Source: Paramarasmius palmivorus (taxonomy: Eukaryota > Basidiomycota > Agaricomycetes > Agaricales > Marasmiaceae). From it: a DNA stretch of 64,000 nt. Each line of letters begins with the position of its first letter. The stretch's first letter is position 1. The stretch is from assembly GCA_037176845.1 (NCBI GenBank), contig JAYKXP010000018.1, forward strand, positions 248,001 through 312,000. Direction: 5' to 3'. The position numbers and the translations under genes are program-made. Positions 1 to 11,646 of this stretch are shown here, piece by piece. The notes under the pieces are model-generated. The model had not been told where the DNA came from. It worked only from the letters and a program-made list of their open reading frames with translations, and did no database searches.

Positions 1-2658
1 CAACTAAAACAGTTCTTGGATGACTGATCAATGATACTGATCCTGTTGACGTCTCAACAGGACCCCTCTTCACGGCAACGTTATGTACCCGCTCCTTCAG
101 CACTTTCTTATCAAGTTAAAGGAATTAAGGCGGTGCCGCTCTGACATTGCATAGCGTCGGCGGTCGAGGCCTCAATCTCGTGTGCGATGTAGGAAGTGAG
201 GCGAAACATGACGAAGAAAGAAAACCAAGGCTCAAGGCTGTCATTCTATGTCGACCCGGTGTTGTTCGCTGCGTCTAGAATATCATGTAGAACACGATGT
301 GAGTCCAGAAACAAGGTTCTATGTGACTTATTTTAGCTGATTATTCCTTTTAGCTGCTTCAATCAACGAGATCGACGGACAGATGACAATAAACTCAGAG
401 TTGTGTTTCGCGCCTTCATTATTCTCATTATCGGGACGGGTGCTATAGCCACGTCCGCCCGATACTCATATCAGCTCAGGAGAAGTGGTATCTATGGGAT
501 GCTCTACCAACATGCCATACATGTCCTCCCCCCACAATTAGCCATACCGTAACGGTAGCGTCAGATTGTTCATTTGAATATGCACAAAGGGGCTCAGAGC
601 GGAGAGATGTCCCTGGTGCAAGGGCAGCTTTCCTTGAATAGCAGCCATCTTTTTAGTGGCGCCAACAATATCATTCGAATCCGGCGTTTGCAAGTTCCCA
701 TAGTCGTAATGTACGTACGTCTTTCCTCTCAGCTCTGTCAAGAAGCACTAACATTTCAAATACATATATCTCTCAGGTCTAAAGTAAGAGCACCCTCGAC
801 CCTGCCATTTAAGAAGTCGACAGCCTCTATGCCGAGCGCGCATCGGACATGATAACCCTGTCAGAGTAAGTCAGATTGGCGACAAGGATAAGCTTGAATG
901 TATGTTATCCCCGCACAACTGTTCAAGTTCGCAGAACCAACAGGTCTCTCAAAAAACATGGTCTGGCCTCTTTTCGGACAAAGTGCGAGTTGATCGCGGT
1001 ATTCCATCCTTCGCGGCCAAGCTGCAGTACTGCTACCGCGGCATTCTTCCATAGCGGGAGCTGTCTTTGTCCTCTGCTCTTTTCCCTTCCTGAGATTTAA
1101 TTACCACGATTTAGCCTATCCTCGGAGTTGTCTCCTGCCAGCATCTTGTGCCGATGAATTGACCGTACTAGTAGAGGTTTGAGGCTGTCTTAAGTACGGG
1201 AGAACACAGTGCCATCTGTGATATCCTCCCGGCGAACTCTGCCATTTGGTTACCATCGAATCTAACGCCAGCTTCCAAGAGCACCCGCCGCCCATCTTTG
1301 TTAACTGAGAATTTCGTGGCTTGATGGAAGTGTTGGGTAGACGGTACAACAAATCTCGTCAACTCGTCATTATCCGATACCGCAATGTATTCGAGTAGAT
1401 AACGAATAGCAGATAAACAGGCCATGGGAAATAGCACCCGAACCGAATTTGAAGGAAGTCGTCAACTTCATGAAAGATGATACCTACAAGGTAACGGTAA
1501 TTTGTGGCGTTACAACAATGCGTCGTCAGCTTCAGGAACACGGAGAATGCATATAAATGCATTGCAGCCCGAGTTCATTGCTTTCAACAATTTGAACATC
1601 GAGTAAAAAGTCCAGATTATGAGTCCAAGATCTGGTACGTTTAGTCCTATGTATCTGCCGCAATTTCCGGAGAAACAAAGATTTCTGCTGTCCGGTGCTT
1701 TCATATCCGCCAATCCGAGGCGAACAGAACACCCAAGAACATCCCTTCACCATAACTGTAAAACGGGCCTCTGAAGTCTCGCTAAAGGCGGTGACTCATG
1801 TATCGGTCTCGACTGAGTGGATGAATGATAGAATAAAAGAAGCCGGGATAGTAGGATTGAATATTGACATAAAGTATAGGGTGGCAAACGGGTGGCTTGA
1901 AAGGACAATCCGATTAGTGAATTGTTATCTTCACGAAAACTCAACGATATGGATGAAGGTAGACCCTGTTTCTAGATAAGCCGAACAACAAAGGCCAAGA
2001 ACGAAATCTTCGGAAGGGAACCTCCAGTCTGCTACTCACAAGCATTTTATTAGTCTTCAGGATGTCTCTATGAATAGTGTTGTTACGCTTACTGAGCAGC
2101 ACCGGAAAGAGCATGATTACACACACATATTCCTCAGGCGCTCAGACCAGAGCCATCGTTCGGGGCTGGTCACGTCCCGATGAGTCTGGAGATAATACGG
2201 TATGTCGCTCTGCCAGGGTCCAGGTTCCGTTGAGCGAGTTGGACCTTGTACTGGTATGTCAGCGAAGTGCTGTCTCGCTGTTTTAACAGCGCCATGGTAG
2301 TATAACGTGGTTGATATCGGGAAGGAAATGATCCTGCATTGAATTGACTGGAAGGCAAATCACAAAGCGGGTCGCTCTACGTAGAGATCCAGCGTTTACC
2401 CCGGAGTATAGGGGATCATTAAAAAGCCCCCACACGAAGTGGCGCATTCACCTTAGGACGACCCCGTTCTGTTGGTTCTTCAGCCATACGAGCTCAGATC
2501 GGTTAATGAACGAACGGGAAGTGGCAGTGTGCCTCGTTTATAGTCGGAGCCAAAGTATGCACAGATAACGAGCCGAAAACATGAATAATAAGATAGCGGA
2601 TAGTACATGAATTGTACAACTGTCAAAACGCGGGCAAGAAGTGGGAATTTGAAAGCGA
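1..2658. other. Region without a supported gene
   Basis: No reading frame here shows a recognisable domain, and none can be joined to neighbours by convincing splice sites. The longest open stretches are about 90 codons: 1168-1437 on the minus strand and 1695-1979 on the plus strand. The plus-strand one contains a short stretch ending HPFTIT that resembles the FAD-binding entry motif of ferric reductases, but the residues around it do not continue the match. The part next to 2659 should include the 3' untranslated region of the SUMO gene. It may be intergenic or hold decayed gene remnants. Confidence 0.5.
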
Positions 2659-3248
2659 TCAACACGATGACCATCCTCCAACCTCTGTATTTTGTTTAGC
2701 AACTATCCGAAGATAAAAGATGCAGTGGCACTCACGCTCGACCATAACATCAATCGTGTCTGAACGTCGAAGGGTGAGTATGAGAGTTGATGAGGGGTAA
2801 ATAACGCGTACCATTGTCCTCCATATCCAGAGATGCCGGAGTGTCTGTTTCTGATATTCTGACCCCATCATACAAGAATCTAGACGAATAGATTTAGTCA
2901 GTATTTCGAAATTCTAACATTAAAGAAGACCAACGCGTCCTCATGAGGACGGTTTTGGAAAAAAGGGTCGAACTTAAGACAACGCACCTGATACTATTAA
3001 CATCCTTTCCAACCTTGCTCGCATATGCTCCTTGAAGCTTGCTCAACTTCGTGCTCCGTTTGATCTTGAAAAATACTTCATCCCCCTGCGAACTGACGAC
3101 CTGAAGATTGAAAATGGGGCTGATCGTCAGCATCTGCAAAGGGTTGAATGGCATCTAAAAGCCGAACTTTGACGTTGATAGGCGCATTTCCGTCCTCTGC
3201 TTTGACTTCTTCTTGAGTTGGTGGTGCACGTTGCTCTTCGTCAGACAT
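2659..3248 (-). CDS. SMT3: SUMO (small ubiquitin-like modifier)
   Basis: The product is the ubiquitin-like modifier that is conjugated to lysines of nuclear proteins after its C-terminus is trimmed. Five short exons assemble a protein of about 100 residues. An acidic, disordered N-terminus beginning MSDEEQ is followed by INVKVVSSQGDEVFFKIKR, then a TKLSKLQGAYASKVGKD segment, the turn SIRFLYDGVRI, and LDMEDNDTIDVMVEQ. It ends VGGWSSC, so the Gly-Gly needed for conjugation is present and is followed by a four-residue tail that a SUMO protease would remove. Intron 1 runs 3101-3167 with the weak donor GTTCGG. The other three introns split the SIR/FLYD, EDN/DTI and VE/Q junctions. The Met at 3248 gives the usual SUMO start; the in-frame Met at 3302 would add an unlikely extension. 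Family assignment is very secure. Confidence 0.95.
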
Positions 3249-3652
3249 GATTCCTTGTCCAAGTGAACGGCTTTTGGTGGGGGGTTCGAGAGGAAGGAGC
3301 AAAAGAGAGGATAACTAAGCCAGAAGCTTAAGTAAGCCTGGCGCCTCTTTTTAACGCTCGCCCTTGTCTGCCATCGACCACAACAACAGGCCACCACCTG
3401 GCCATAGAGGAGCTCCATCGAACGATGAAGATAAAATCGACAAATCCTGGGCTGGACATGCAATCTAGCACACACGTTTGAGCTTGCGCTGGCAGAAGTC
3501 AATGGGCCTTCAGTGGACACCAATATCAGCCTGATAGCCTCTGTTGGCTCGTTGGCAGTACTTTGCCGTGGTTCTATGACTTTAAAACAAATCTCAAGGT
3601 GAAGTACATTAATAAGCTTTACAACTAACACTATTGCTGGGATCATACACGT
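3249..3652. other. Intergenic: SUMO promoter and hydrolase 3' end
   Basis: This spacer of about 400 bp separates two minus-strand genes. It should contain the SUMO promoter and the 3' untranslated region of the hydrolase. A 163-codon open frame crosses it on the minus strand, but it has no domain, overlaps SUMO exon 1 in another frame and looks fortuitous. No TATA box is obvious. Confidence 0.5.
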
Positions 3653-4671
3653 CTATTGTGTAGAGACTTTCTTGGTAAAGGCCAATAATGCTGCATTCGT
3701 TTCCTCTGGTTTCTCCCAAAAGAACGCGTGCCCCGAGCCCTCAAAACCCACGATATCCGGTTTCGGGAAATGTTCTCGTAGCTCTTCTACGACCGTCATT
3801 CCGCTGACCCTCTGTTCGTCCTGGTTTCCATGTATGAAGAGAACCTTCAGTCCCTTCTTCCCCGCTTCAAACAACTTCTCCGGAACCTGGGGCCTCACAA
3901 GCACGAGGCTAGAGACAGAAGGCGGCTGTAAGAGGCTCACCCCAAGCCATGCGCACCGCGTTTCTATCGGAATACTCTCTGGGTCGAAAAATATCGATTT
4001 CCCGAATCTGACTATCGCTGCTTTATGGGATGCGACATCATTTTGCGACATGATATCAGGAACCACGGCAAGGATGGTGGGATTGGCAAGCTTGGGTAAG
4101 ATCTCTGGGCCGAGATACGGAACTGCAGCCATGAAAATCGCGCCAGAAATGGTGTCTGAACCCAGGTGTGTGCATATGTCGGTTATGATTGCTCCTGCGT
4201 TCCGATTTGTTACTATCACGGGGTTGAAGTTTCCGAATCTTCCTTACCTCCCAGACTCCTGTAGGGCAGGTCAGTAATCCGGTCTTCATTGTTTCGATCC
4301 ATACACACTCACCATCCTGCAACCACAGGTCGTACTACGTTGAAAGCCTTACACACCGCTGCAAAATCGTCTGCATAGAGTTTCGACGCGTGTCCCTCGA
4401 TAGTCTCTGGCATCACGCTTCGTCCGTGGCCGCGGGGGTCATACCTTATCTGATGCCAGGTTAACGTTAGCGCCATGTGAGCCAAACAATAACTTACCAG
4501 ATAAAGCTCCTTCCTTAATTCCTGATCTTCAAACTGCTTCTCAAACACGAACGAAGCCAGAGTATATCCTGGTATCAAAACGAGTGGAGGTTTCGTTGGA
4601 TCTCCTGTTGCTTCAGCGTAGATGTGACCTCCGTCAGAAGACACGACAGTCTTGCGTGTGATATCGACCAT
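3653..4671 (-). CDS. Alpha/beta-hydrolase fold protein (serine hydrolase)
   Basis: The protein has the alpha/beta-hydrolase order of motifs. The N-terminus starts MVDITRKTVVSSDGGHIYAE, followed by PLVLIPGYTLAS (oxyanion-side strand), IRYDPRGHGRS, the nucleophile elbow G-W-S-L-G-G, a likely acid segment HGNQDEQRV, and the histidine in GFEGSGHAFFWEKPEE. It is about 280 residues, normal for the family, with no signal peptide, so it is probably cytosolic. Three introns give four exons. Exon 3 is only 11 nt (4248-4258) and carries the catalytic Ser codon AGT, with both flanking Trp and Gly codons split across junctions. The Met at 4671 was preferred to the one at 4779 because homology begins there and a TATA box lies 76 bp upstream. 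The substrate cannot be told from sequence; epoxide hydrolase, esterase and haloperoxidase-like relatives share these motifs. Confidence 0.88.
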
Positions 4672-4746
4672 GGCACTATGATGGTGTTGGAAGGAAGAAA
4701 AGAGATGGGCTCCGGTTCGATGATCAACTTTGTGTTTTGTTCTTCC

Positions 4747-4754
4747 CTTATATA
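4747..4754 (-). promoter_or_regulatory. TATA box of the alpha/beta-hydrolase gene
   Basis: The minus strand reads CCTATATAAGG here, a strong TATA element 76 bp upstream of the chosen ATG at 4671. This spacing leaves room for a short 5' untranslated region and supports 4671 over the in-frame Met at 4779, which lies upstream of the element. Confidence 0.6.
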
Positions 4755-5166
4755 GGGTCTTTGCGCCCACACGGCGCACGCATCATGATGGCAGACTAGC
4801 GAAACGCTAATTTGGACGGATGTACCTCCCGATCATTGTTCCAGTCCACCAAATGTCCGAGATGCGCGATAGATTGCTAACAGACCAGAGCGCGCTCGTG
4901 AAAAACCCGTGCTAACTTCAAGAGGCATTATTGTCAGGCATATAAGAGTAATAAGTATAAATGTACACGGACAAACCTCAAACTAATAACCCACTAAACC
5001 TATTATAAAAAGTAAGATAAGTATCGTGTCATAGATATGTGCAATAAAAAACCCGATGGTCACGACCACGAAAAGGGAAAAGGAATGTTTGAGCATAGAA
5101 ACGAGAGTAACGAAACGAAACAGCCAACCAGTGAAGCGGGAATACAATGTTGGTGGCGTAATATAA
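4755..5166. other. Intergenic spacer
   Basis: An A/T-rich stretch of about 410 bp between two minus-strand genes. It should hold the upstream part of the hydrolase promoter and the 3' untranslated region of the large gene that ends at 5167. The 105-codon plus-strand frame entering from 5037 runs into that gene's last exon antisense and is taken as a shadow. Nothing else was recognised. Confidence 0.5.
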
Positions 5167-8100
5167 TCAACCCTTCTTATCCTTCCTGGACAGTTTACTC
5201 AGTAGACTCCGGGCTCTTGAATATTCTATATCTTCGCTTGAACTGTCATCCCAGATGTCGCGTGAATCATTTGCGCCCGTCTTCCCGTCTGCAGTGCTGT
5301 CCCAGGACGTCTCCCAAGACGGAGGCTCATCATCTTCGATCGCCGGGGGCGTAGGAGAAAATGTTGGCTGTAATGACACACGGACACTCTTTCGTCGCCG
5401 TGGTTGAGGACCTGAATCAGGCGTGGAAGTCCCACTCTGCGATTGTGCCTGTGCCTGAGCTTGCGCGAGATTCTGGTTGACTATCGTGGACGCTGTTGAT
5501 GCAGACAAGTCTGACGATGGGCCCTGACGCTCGGACGACACCAGTCCGTTAGGACTCGAGCGAAGTCCAGATGGACCTGCATGGGAGGACGACAACGGAT
5601 TGTCATATTTTTCGGGAGGCGGAGGCGGCGGAGTGTCGGTCCTGGTCACTGAGGCGGGTTCATCGCGCCAGAGTACCTCGTGTCCGGTCTCATAAGACGA
5701 TATTGACGCAGCATCAGACCCGGATTCATCGGAGTCAGGTTCCTGTGGTACAGGCGACGTCACTCTATCTATGGGCCTTTGAGCGTTCCCGTTGGGTATC
5801 GCGGAGGAATGAAGTGGTGGCGACGGGGTCTGTCGATCATTCCAGGGTAATTTCACCATCGGCTTTTCTTCGACGGGTGGTGGGAGAGGTGGCATTGGTG
5901 AAGGTGTACGACTAGGGTTCTTCAAGGCACTTTTTAGAGGTGATTGAGCTGGCCGCCTGGGTTGTGGAATCACTGGCGCAGTTGTGGGCGATATAGGTGT
6001 GGGTTGTACAGGTGCTGGTGAAGACGGAGGAATTGATTTGGGCGGATGACTAGGTTCAGGCATCGGTTCATGGTGTTTATCAAACAACGATGCAGGAGCC
6101 TTTGGAATCTCGAGGGCTAAATGAAGACTTGATCTGCCATTAGCTTGTGGATGCTTCGGTTTAGGTTTTCCGGCTTCCGCGTCCAAGTTCATGGCCTCTA
6201 ATTCTTTGGCAGTGACGCTCTTCGGCGCCTTCACCGTCTCCAGGTCTAGCAGACCAACAGGTTTGACGGTACCACCTATACTTTTCTTCACGCCGCCAGA
6301 CGAATTCCAAGCTTCCCGATTCGCCTTTGCCACGTCCTCGACGATGGACATCAGGCTGGTGCTGCCTTCTCCAACGGTTAACGAATTCTGAGGGAAGACA
6401 TGAGGGGAGCTAGCACGTCGTTGAGCCTTAGTCGTAGTCGCAGTCGTGCCAGTGACATTTATTTGACCCTTGAGCACAACACTATCGTCAACACTCCCCG
6501 CCTTCTGGTGTTTCTTAGCGGAGGTTGTAGGAGCGTGCGTCGGAAGCGCTGAAACGGACGCGGACGATGGCGTCAACGGGGACTTTCGAGCGCGAGAGCC
6601 TGGTGCGGGTGGTGCACTGGCTGCACTAAGCGAGGAATTTCGAGAAAGTGTTGCTCCTCCGTCGGCCACGGAAACCAGATACACATCATTTATCGTCGGT
6701 GACGAAGGGGACTCTGGGCGTGAAGGGGACTGCGTTTTGCTGACTGATTTTTTAGTAGACTTTTTACGTCTGACTGTTCCCTTCTTTGTTTCTCCCGATG
6801 TTTGAGGCTGAGTAGACGGTCCTGGGACCGAGCTGCCCGACTCTGCCTGGGGCTTCACCTCGTCCACTTGCTGATCCTGTAGGTGCTGCTTCTGTCGACC
6901 AACCCACTCTTCCGCCCGTGAGAGCCGCTCTTCTCGAATATCGAGATCAACAATGTTGTTGTCCTCTTCTCCTTCCTTTGCCCGTGCATTCCCATACTGA
7001 AGGATATCAGCATCGAACGATGCACTTCGTCGCCTCCTTTGTTTGATTGTGTCCATACCAGTCCTATCCATGACCTCTTGATCATCAACAGCCTTCCCTT
7101 TAACGCTCTTCTTCCTCAGCCTCCTCGTTGCAGTCGGCGTTACAGTCCCAACATCACTCATAACCCTCGTCCGGCTAGGTGAAGACCCGAGCGGATTGCG
7201 ATCTGGTATATCGAGCGATTCATGACGAGGGAACGCCGCTTTCAAAGGCGACCTAGCTATATCTTCATCGCTGTGATTCGCACTGGCCAGCCTCTTCACA
7301 TTACCATCAGTCCTCGTATCCCAGCGATTATTCTTCCTGCCGAACAGAGGTTTGCGCTGCCTTCTACCTCTAGGTTCTGCGCTCCCAGTAGATTCGTCAT
7401 CCTCTCCACCACCCGAGATAGATCCCGTACTCGCATCTTTACCATGCCGAGTAAATAGCCCGCGTATGCTCCCGAACAAACCGTTCTTTTCTTTCTTCGG
7501 GGACGGAGGTACGCCAAGTACACTCGTACTCCCACTCCTATGAAAACGAGGGTTCTCAACAACTTTGATGTTGGCGGGGAGACCACTTGGCTCATCGTCT
7601 GAGGAACCACCGTCGTCTACAGGAACAGGTGGCTGCGACTTGTTGTTTGATGCAAGGATAGTAGTGCTTCCACTATTGGTATTACCCAACGTGCCATCAC
7701 TCACACCCAAGTCTTCTTCGGTTATCCGGTGAGTCAAGACATGCCTTTTAGCCGCATATGAAGATGGTCCGGTTGAACCGGAAGCAGAACCGGATGGTGA
7801 CATCGCTCTTTGCGGCGGTGCTTCGCGTGGTGTAGAAGTTGGCATGGTTGTTTCCTCAATAGCGTGTGCGGGAGGCACGTTGAGATTGAAACTTTGAGTC
7901 GTTGCCGTCGAGGGTAATGAGTGGACCTCAAGGTTCGTGTAGATATGGGGCGATGATGGAGGCGGAGACGCAACTGGGGCGTTGACTTGGGAAGCGGACT
8001 GTGAGGGAGCGATGGATGATAGTTCAGACGAACGATCTGTACCTTGTAGTTGAGGTGATGCTACTACAGCGCGTATGGGGACTGGAGTGTGTATCTCCGG

Positions 8101-9114
8101 AAGAGGCAAAGGCTTATTAGCGTTGTCAGGTGAATTTATGACCTGGGACGTGGGCCTAGAGAAGGCTGGGAGCGGTGAAGACGCTGGGGTATTGATTCAG
8201 AAGACGGAGTTAGAAGCACGATAATAGGACTTACACATCGACCTAATTGCATCTTGATCATCTCCCAAAAAGACTTGTACTTCTTTCCCAACCTGAGTCC
8301 ATCGCCAACCGCAATCCGCGAGTGCACGAAAGCGAACTCGTAGTCCTTCGCGAACAGCAGTAGTCCGCTTGACTTCCAATTCTTTCTCCTTGAGTGCGAG
8401 ATGCGCCTCGCATGCCTGGAGCTCTGCTTGGGCGCTTTGTAGTTTCTTGTTGACGTTCGTAGCGCCAGAAAAGAATGACGGGGATGAACCATAGGTTGTA
8501 GACGGATGGTCCTCCGAAGACTTTAAAGAAAGTGTTGAAGATGACTGGTATGCTTGAGAAAGCGGTGGCGGCATCGATACAGAGTCTCTGTTAGAGCTTG
8601 GTTTTGAGCTCTTGGAGGCCTTTAACAACCGGGTCACCCTAGCAGAACTACATGTTAGCACCAGCTTATTGAACCATTTCGTAGAATGTAGCGCGTCTGC
8701 GGCAATTCAGAGCCGCGTTTCGAACACCGCACGCGGAATGCATCCAGACAACACGAGCAAGTTGTCCACCGGTAACATGCTCCGCGTATAACGAATACAA
8801 AAAACTCACAAAATTTCTCTGTCCCGTATGATATTCCCTATGTCATCCTCCAAATCTTTCAAGTCCACCAAGCACTGCCTCCATTGCTCAACAGCTATTG
8901 CGTACATTCTCAAGGCTTCATCGGCATTGTATAGCGAGCTGGCTACCGCCAATATGATCTGAGAAGCTGGAGGTGGCGAGGCCGAGGCATAAGCCGTTAA
9001 AGAGTTAAAAGACGCATGTGAAGTATCAAGTAAAGTTTGAAGGTGTTTCGAATAGTCCTTTTCGTGAGAGATGAGATTGGCAAGGAGACGCGAGTCGGTT
9101 GATCTATGGACCAT
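5167..9114 (-). CDS. Large BAR/IMD-like N-terminal domain protein with disordered tail
   Basis: Three exons encode about 1,240 residues. Exon 1 (from 9114) begins MVHRSTDSRLLANLISHEKD and forms a helical segment rich in Leu and Asp/Glu. Exon 2 continues it with a coiled coil (roughly residues 150-230, around LQSAQAELQACEAHLALKEK) that ends GWRWTQVGKEVQVF. I read this as a BAR/IMD-type membrane-curvature helical domain of the kind annotated in basidiomycetes. That reading rests on pattern memory, not on a diagnostic motif. The remaining 1,000 residues (exon 3) are low complexity: Ser/Pro/Thr-rich, with basic patches and SPSRT/PPLP-type stretches suited to phosphorylation and SH3 binding. The junctions are exact: REI-L|VTRLL and RSM|SSSPLP. 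A role at the cell cortex is inference only. Confidence 0.75.
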
Positions 9115-9612
9115 TCAACAACACTTTTGGGGCCTGCCAGAGCAGGGAGAATGAGACGGAAGGGGTGATGGTGGTGGTTCGGGACAGAGATGTGGGTACT
9201 AGGAAGTAAGCGAAATTCCAAATTATGATGTCTTCATCATCATTCCGCTTCAAGTTCCACACACTGGTAAGTCTCCTATTCGCATTAGGCTCCACACTCG
9301 AAATTCTTCAGGAAAAAGTGCCAAATTATTGACAGTCCCGGTAGAGTCAAGTCAGACCAGGTCGATTACTGCGGACACGGCACAGAATTTCTCTCATCAA
9401 CGTCTTGAACGGAGGTCGCCCAACGGGATCATGGGGAAAAGATATCGACAATTCATCAAACCTTCAACATTTGTTTGCTTGGTCTTCCTTTCGTGGATAT
9501 CCTCAAGATTAACGCCGAACAACTCTCATTGTTCTGTCAACAGCTTCATTGTCCTCCTCGATCGTTTACTTTTTGATGAACATGTGGGCCCGTGGCCCAA
9601 GGGCAAGATTCC
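9115..9612. other. Divergent promoter region
   Basis: About 500 bp lie between the starts of the large minus-strand gene (9114) and the plus-strand cyclin-fold gene (9667). Both genes are probably driven from here. Open frames in this stretch are short and featureless. The only clear element is the plus-strand TATA box at its right end. Confidence 0.5.
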
Positions 9613-9621
9613 TTTATAAAG
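9613..9621 (+). promoter_or_regulatory. TATA box of the cyclin-fold gene
   Basis: TTTATAAAG lies 54 bp upstream of the ATG at 9667. Because the in-frame upstream ATG at 9592 precedes this element, a transcript starting about 30 bp downstream of the TATA box would lack it. This fixes the start codon at 9667. Confidence 0.6.
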
Positions 9622-9666
9622 GGCAGGCTGGAGACGTCTCCTTCAATCTGTGCCTCTCGACCTACC

Positions 9667-11323
9667 ATGCCGTGTGTGTCCAGAATCCACTCGCCCAAAG
9701 CCACGACAACTCTGTCGAAATCGGCCTCTCCTATTGATGCTTCTTTCGCATCGGAAGCCTATGACGCCGATGCAGAGAAGGAAGTGGAGGAAGATCTTCT
9801 TTCAGACGATGAAGACCGGGATATACTTTTCGATTCCGTTGTCAAGAACAAGAAAGTTCGCAAGAGTAACACTTCAACCAAATCCCTCTTAAACTCTTGC
9901 TCGAAGCGGCCCCTCATTAACATCTCTGGGCCAGTCTCTAACGGGCCTCAGACCGTTACCGTCATCTCAAATGAGAGATGTCTCATCCACAATCGTCCCA
10001 CCAAACGCCCTCGTACCGCTTACGACCAATCCAACCTCTATCTCAAACCAGGGCAATCGTATCAAATGGAAGACGTGAAAGGAACCGTTGTTAAGCCCGC
10101 TTATCGCGACTTGTACCAGAATCACGCACTTGGAAGAGTTTTGGTGGAGTGGATGTGGGAGACGATTTTCGGAGCTCATGCCGCGTCACTGGATGGTATG
10201 TCCGCATTTCTATTTCATTCTCTATCTTTACTTACTCCCACAAAGCATGGAATTCGATCCCAAAGATCCTATCCAAAGCAACAAGCTACTACCACTCCAT
10301 CCTCGAGCACATGAATCCGCCATCATCTGCTGTCTTCTTGGCACTGCATTACATCGAACGCGGTGCTCAAGTCGGTCTAGCCTACAACAACTTCAACGCA
10401 AACAACCTCCGTGGCCGCTCAGATCAACACATCGCTCTTTACGTGACTTGGATGTTTTTGATCGCTCTCTTAGTCGCGTTCAAGCATGTGGCACCCGAAG
10501 ATGTCAATTTTGCCAAATGGTAAGCTGATCCTTTCCTTCATCTAAAACTCAAAGGCTGACAGACATCTCAGGGTCGACAAGATGTTCCTCGAAGCTCACC
10601 ACATAGAAACCATGGAACGTCAATTCACCATGATGCTCGATGATGACCTCTCTATTCCTCACTCTGACTGGGTCGACTTCTTACACTCCATTCTGTCCTT
10701 TACCAAACACGAGAGTGCCATTCGAGGTGACCACCGTTCTGCCGTCGTCGATGTCATCATCGACGAGATCACCGTCGTGAAATCATTCTACAAAGACTCC
10801 ACTCAAGCATTCATCCTCCCACACGCGCACCTCGACGATGATTCCGGTCCTGTTTCAAGTCGTAACGAAGGCGATATTAACCATATCGCTGTCGTGTTGA
10901 CGATACTGATCGCTCATACGATCAATGTCAACTTTGACGAAGCTGGTTTGCCGTATGCGAGAAGAGAAGCGAGGGCTGTGGATGAGGCAAAAACTGACAG
11001 GGTGCCTACGCCGACCTCCCCGAATTTACGGAGTGACAAGGAGATCGATGATGCTGACGAGAAGAAGCCAAAATTAACAAGGAGCCAATCGTTGCTTGGT
11101 AATGGGATGCCAGTCTTTACGCCTCCAACTCCTGGGTCACCAAAGAGCGCTACTGCATCGGAGAAGACAGGTGCTTCTTCAACCAAGGATGGTGAGCTCG
11201 TCTTTGTTCTCTCCCAATGCGCAGCCTTCTAATGAATCGTAATCAGAATTCAAATCACCCAGTGCATCGCCCAAGACACTACCTGTAGAAGGCCCTGTGC
11301 GATGTTTTGAACCGAAACCCTGA
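9667..11323 (+). CDS. Cyclin-fold protein (Pho80/PCL-like)
   Basis: Four exons encode roughly 490 residues. After a basic and acidic disordered N-terminus, a helical core shows the marks of an N-terminal cyclin box. These are VFLALHYIERG (the helix-1 A-L-x-Y-I-x-R pattern), then FLIALLVAFKHV, a Trp, and MFLEAHHIETMERQFTMML followed by DDDLSI, which matches the Glu-Arg...Leu-x-x-Asp-Leu end of cyclin helix 5. Such proteins bind and activate a cyclin-dependent kinase. The C-terminal 150 residues are disordered, with TPTSP, TPPTPGSP and SPSASPKT sites that look like proline-directed phosphorylation targets. Introns are 10196-10245, one after FAKW, and one after SSTKD; the last exon ends CFEPKP and stop. 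The start was set by the TATA box. Assignment to a specific cyclin subgroup is uncertain. Confidence 0.6.
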
Positions 11324-11646
11324 AAATGAGATCTATACGCTGTACACCACTTGTATCACCATTTCTTCAGTTCTATTCGCTATTTCGTCGTATCCCCTTT
11401 ATGAACCCCCATTTTATGGATATCATTATTCCTTATTCCGCTATCACTTCGCTATGCTGTTGTATCTGCTATCAAGTTAAAATCGCCGCTATGTACAGTA
11501 CCAGTATCACACAACCTTAGAACTTGCCATCATGCTGCGCAATTAAGATTTAAACTTATGATCGAACATAAAGAAGTCCACTATCCCGAATCCGAGTCAG
11601 GTTCTACGAATATATACAAGACACCCTGAGCCTTCGCGAGGTCCCA
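11324..11646. other. Intergenic spacer
   Basis: About 320 bp of A/T- and C-rich sequence between two plus-strand genes. It should contain the 3' untranslated region of the cyclin-fold gene and the promoter of the coiled-coil gene. No recognisable motif or open frame of interest was seen. Confidence 0.4.

Noticed and set aside
1695..1979. Ferric-reductase-like HPFTIT motif in a 94-codon plus-strand frame
   Set aside because: Only six residues fit; no heme-binding membrane helices upstream and no NADPH-binding motif downstream. Minus-strand frames in the same area are equally open.
3155..3646. 163-codon minus-strand frame upstream of SUMO
   Set aside because: It has no domain, overlaps SUMO exon 1 in a different frame, and fills the promoter region expected for SUMO.
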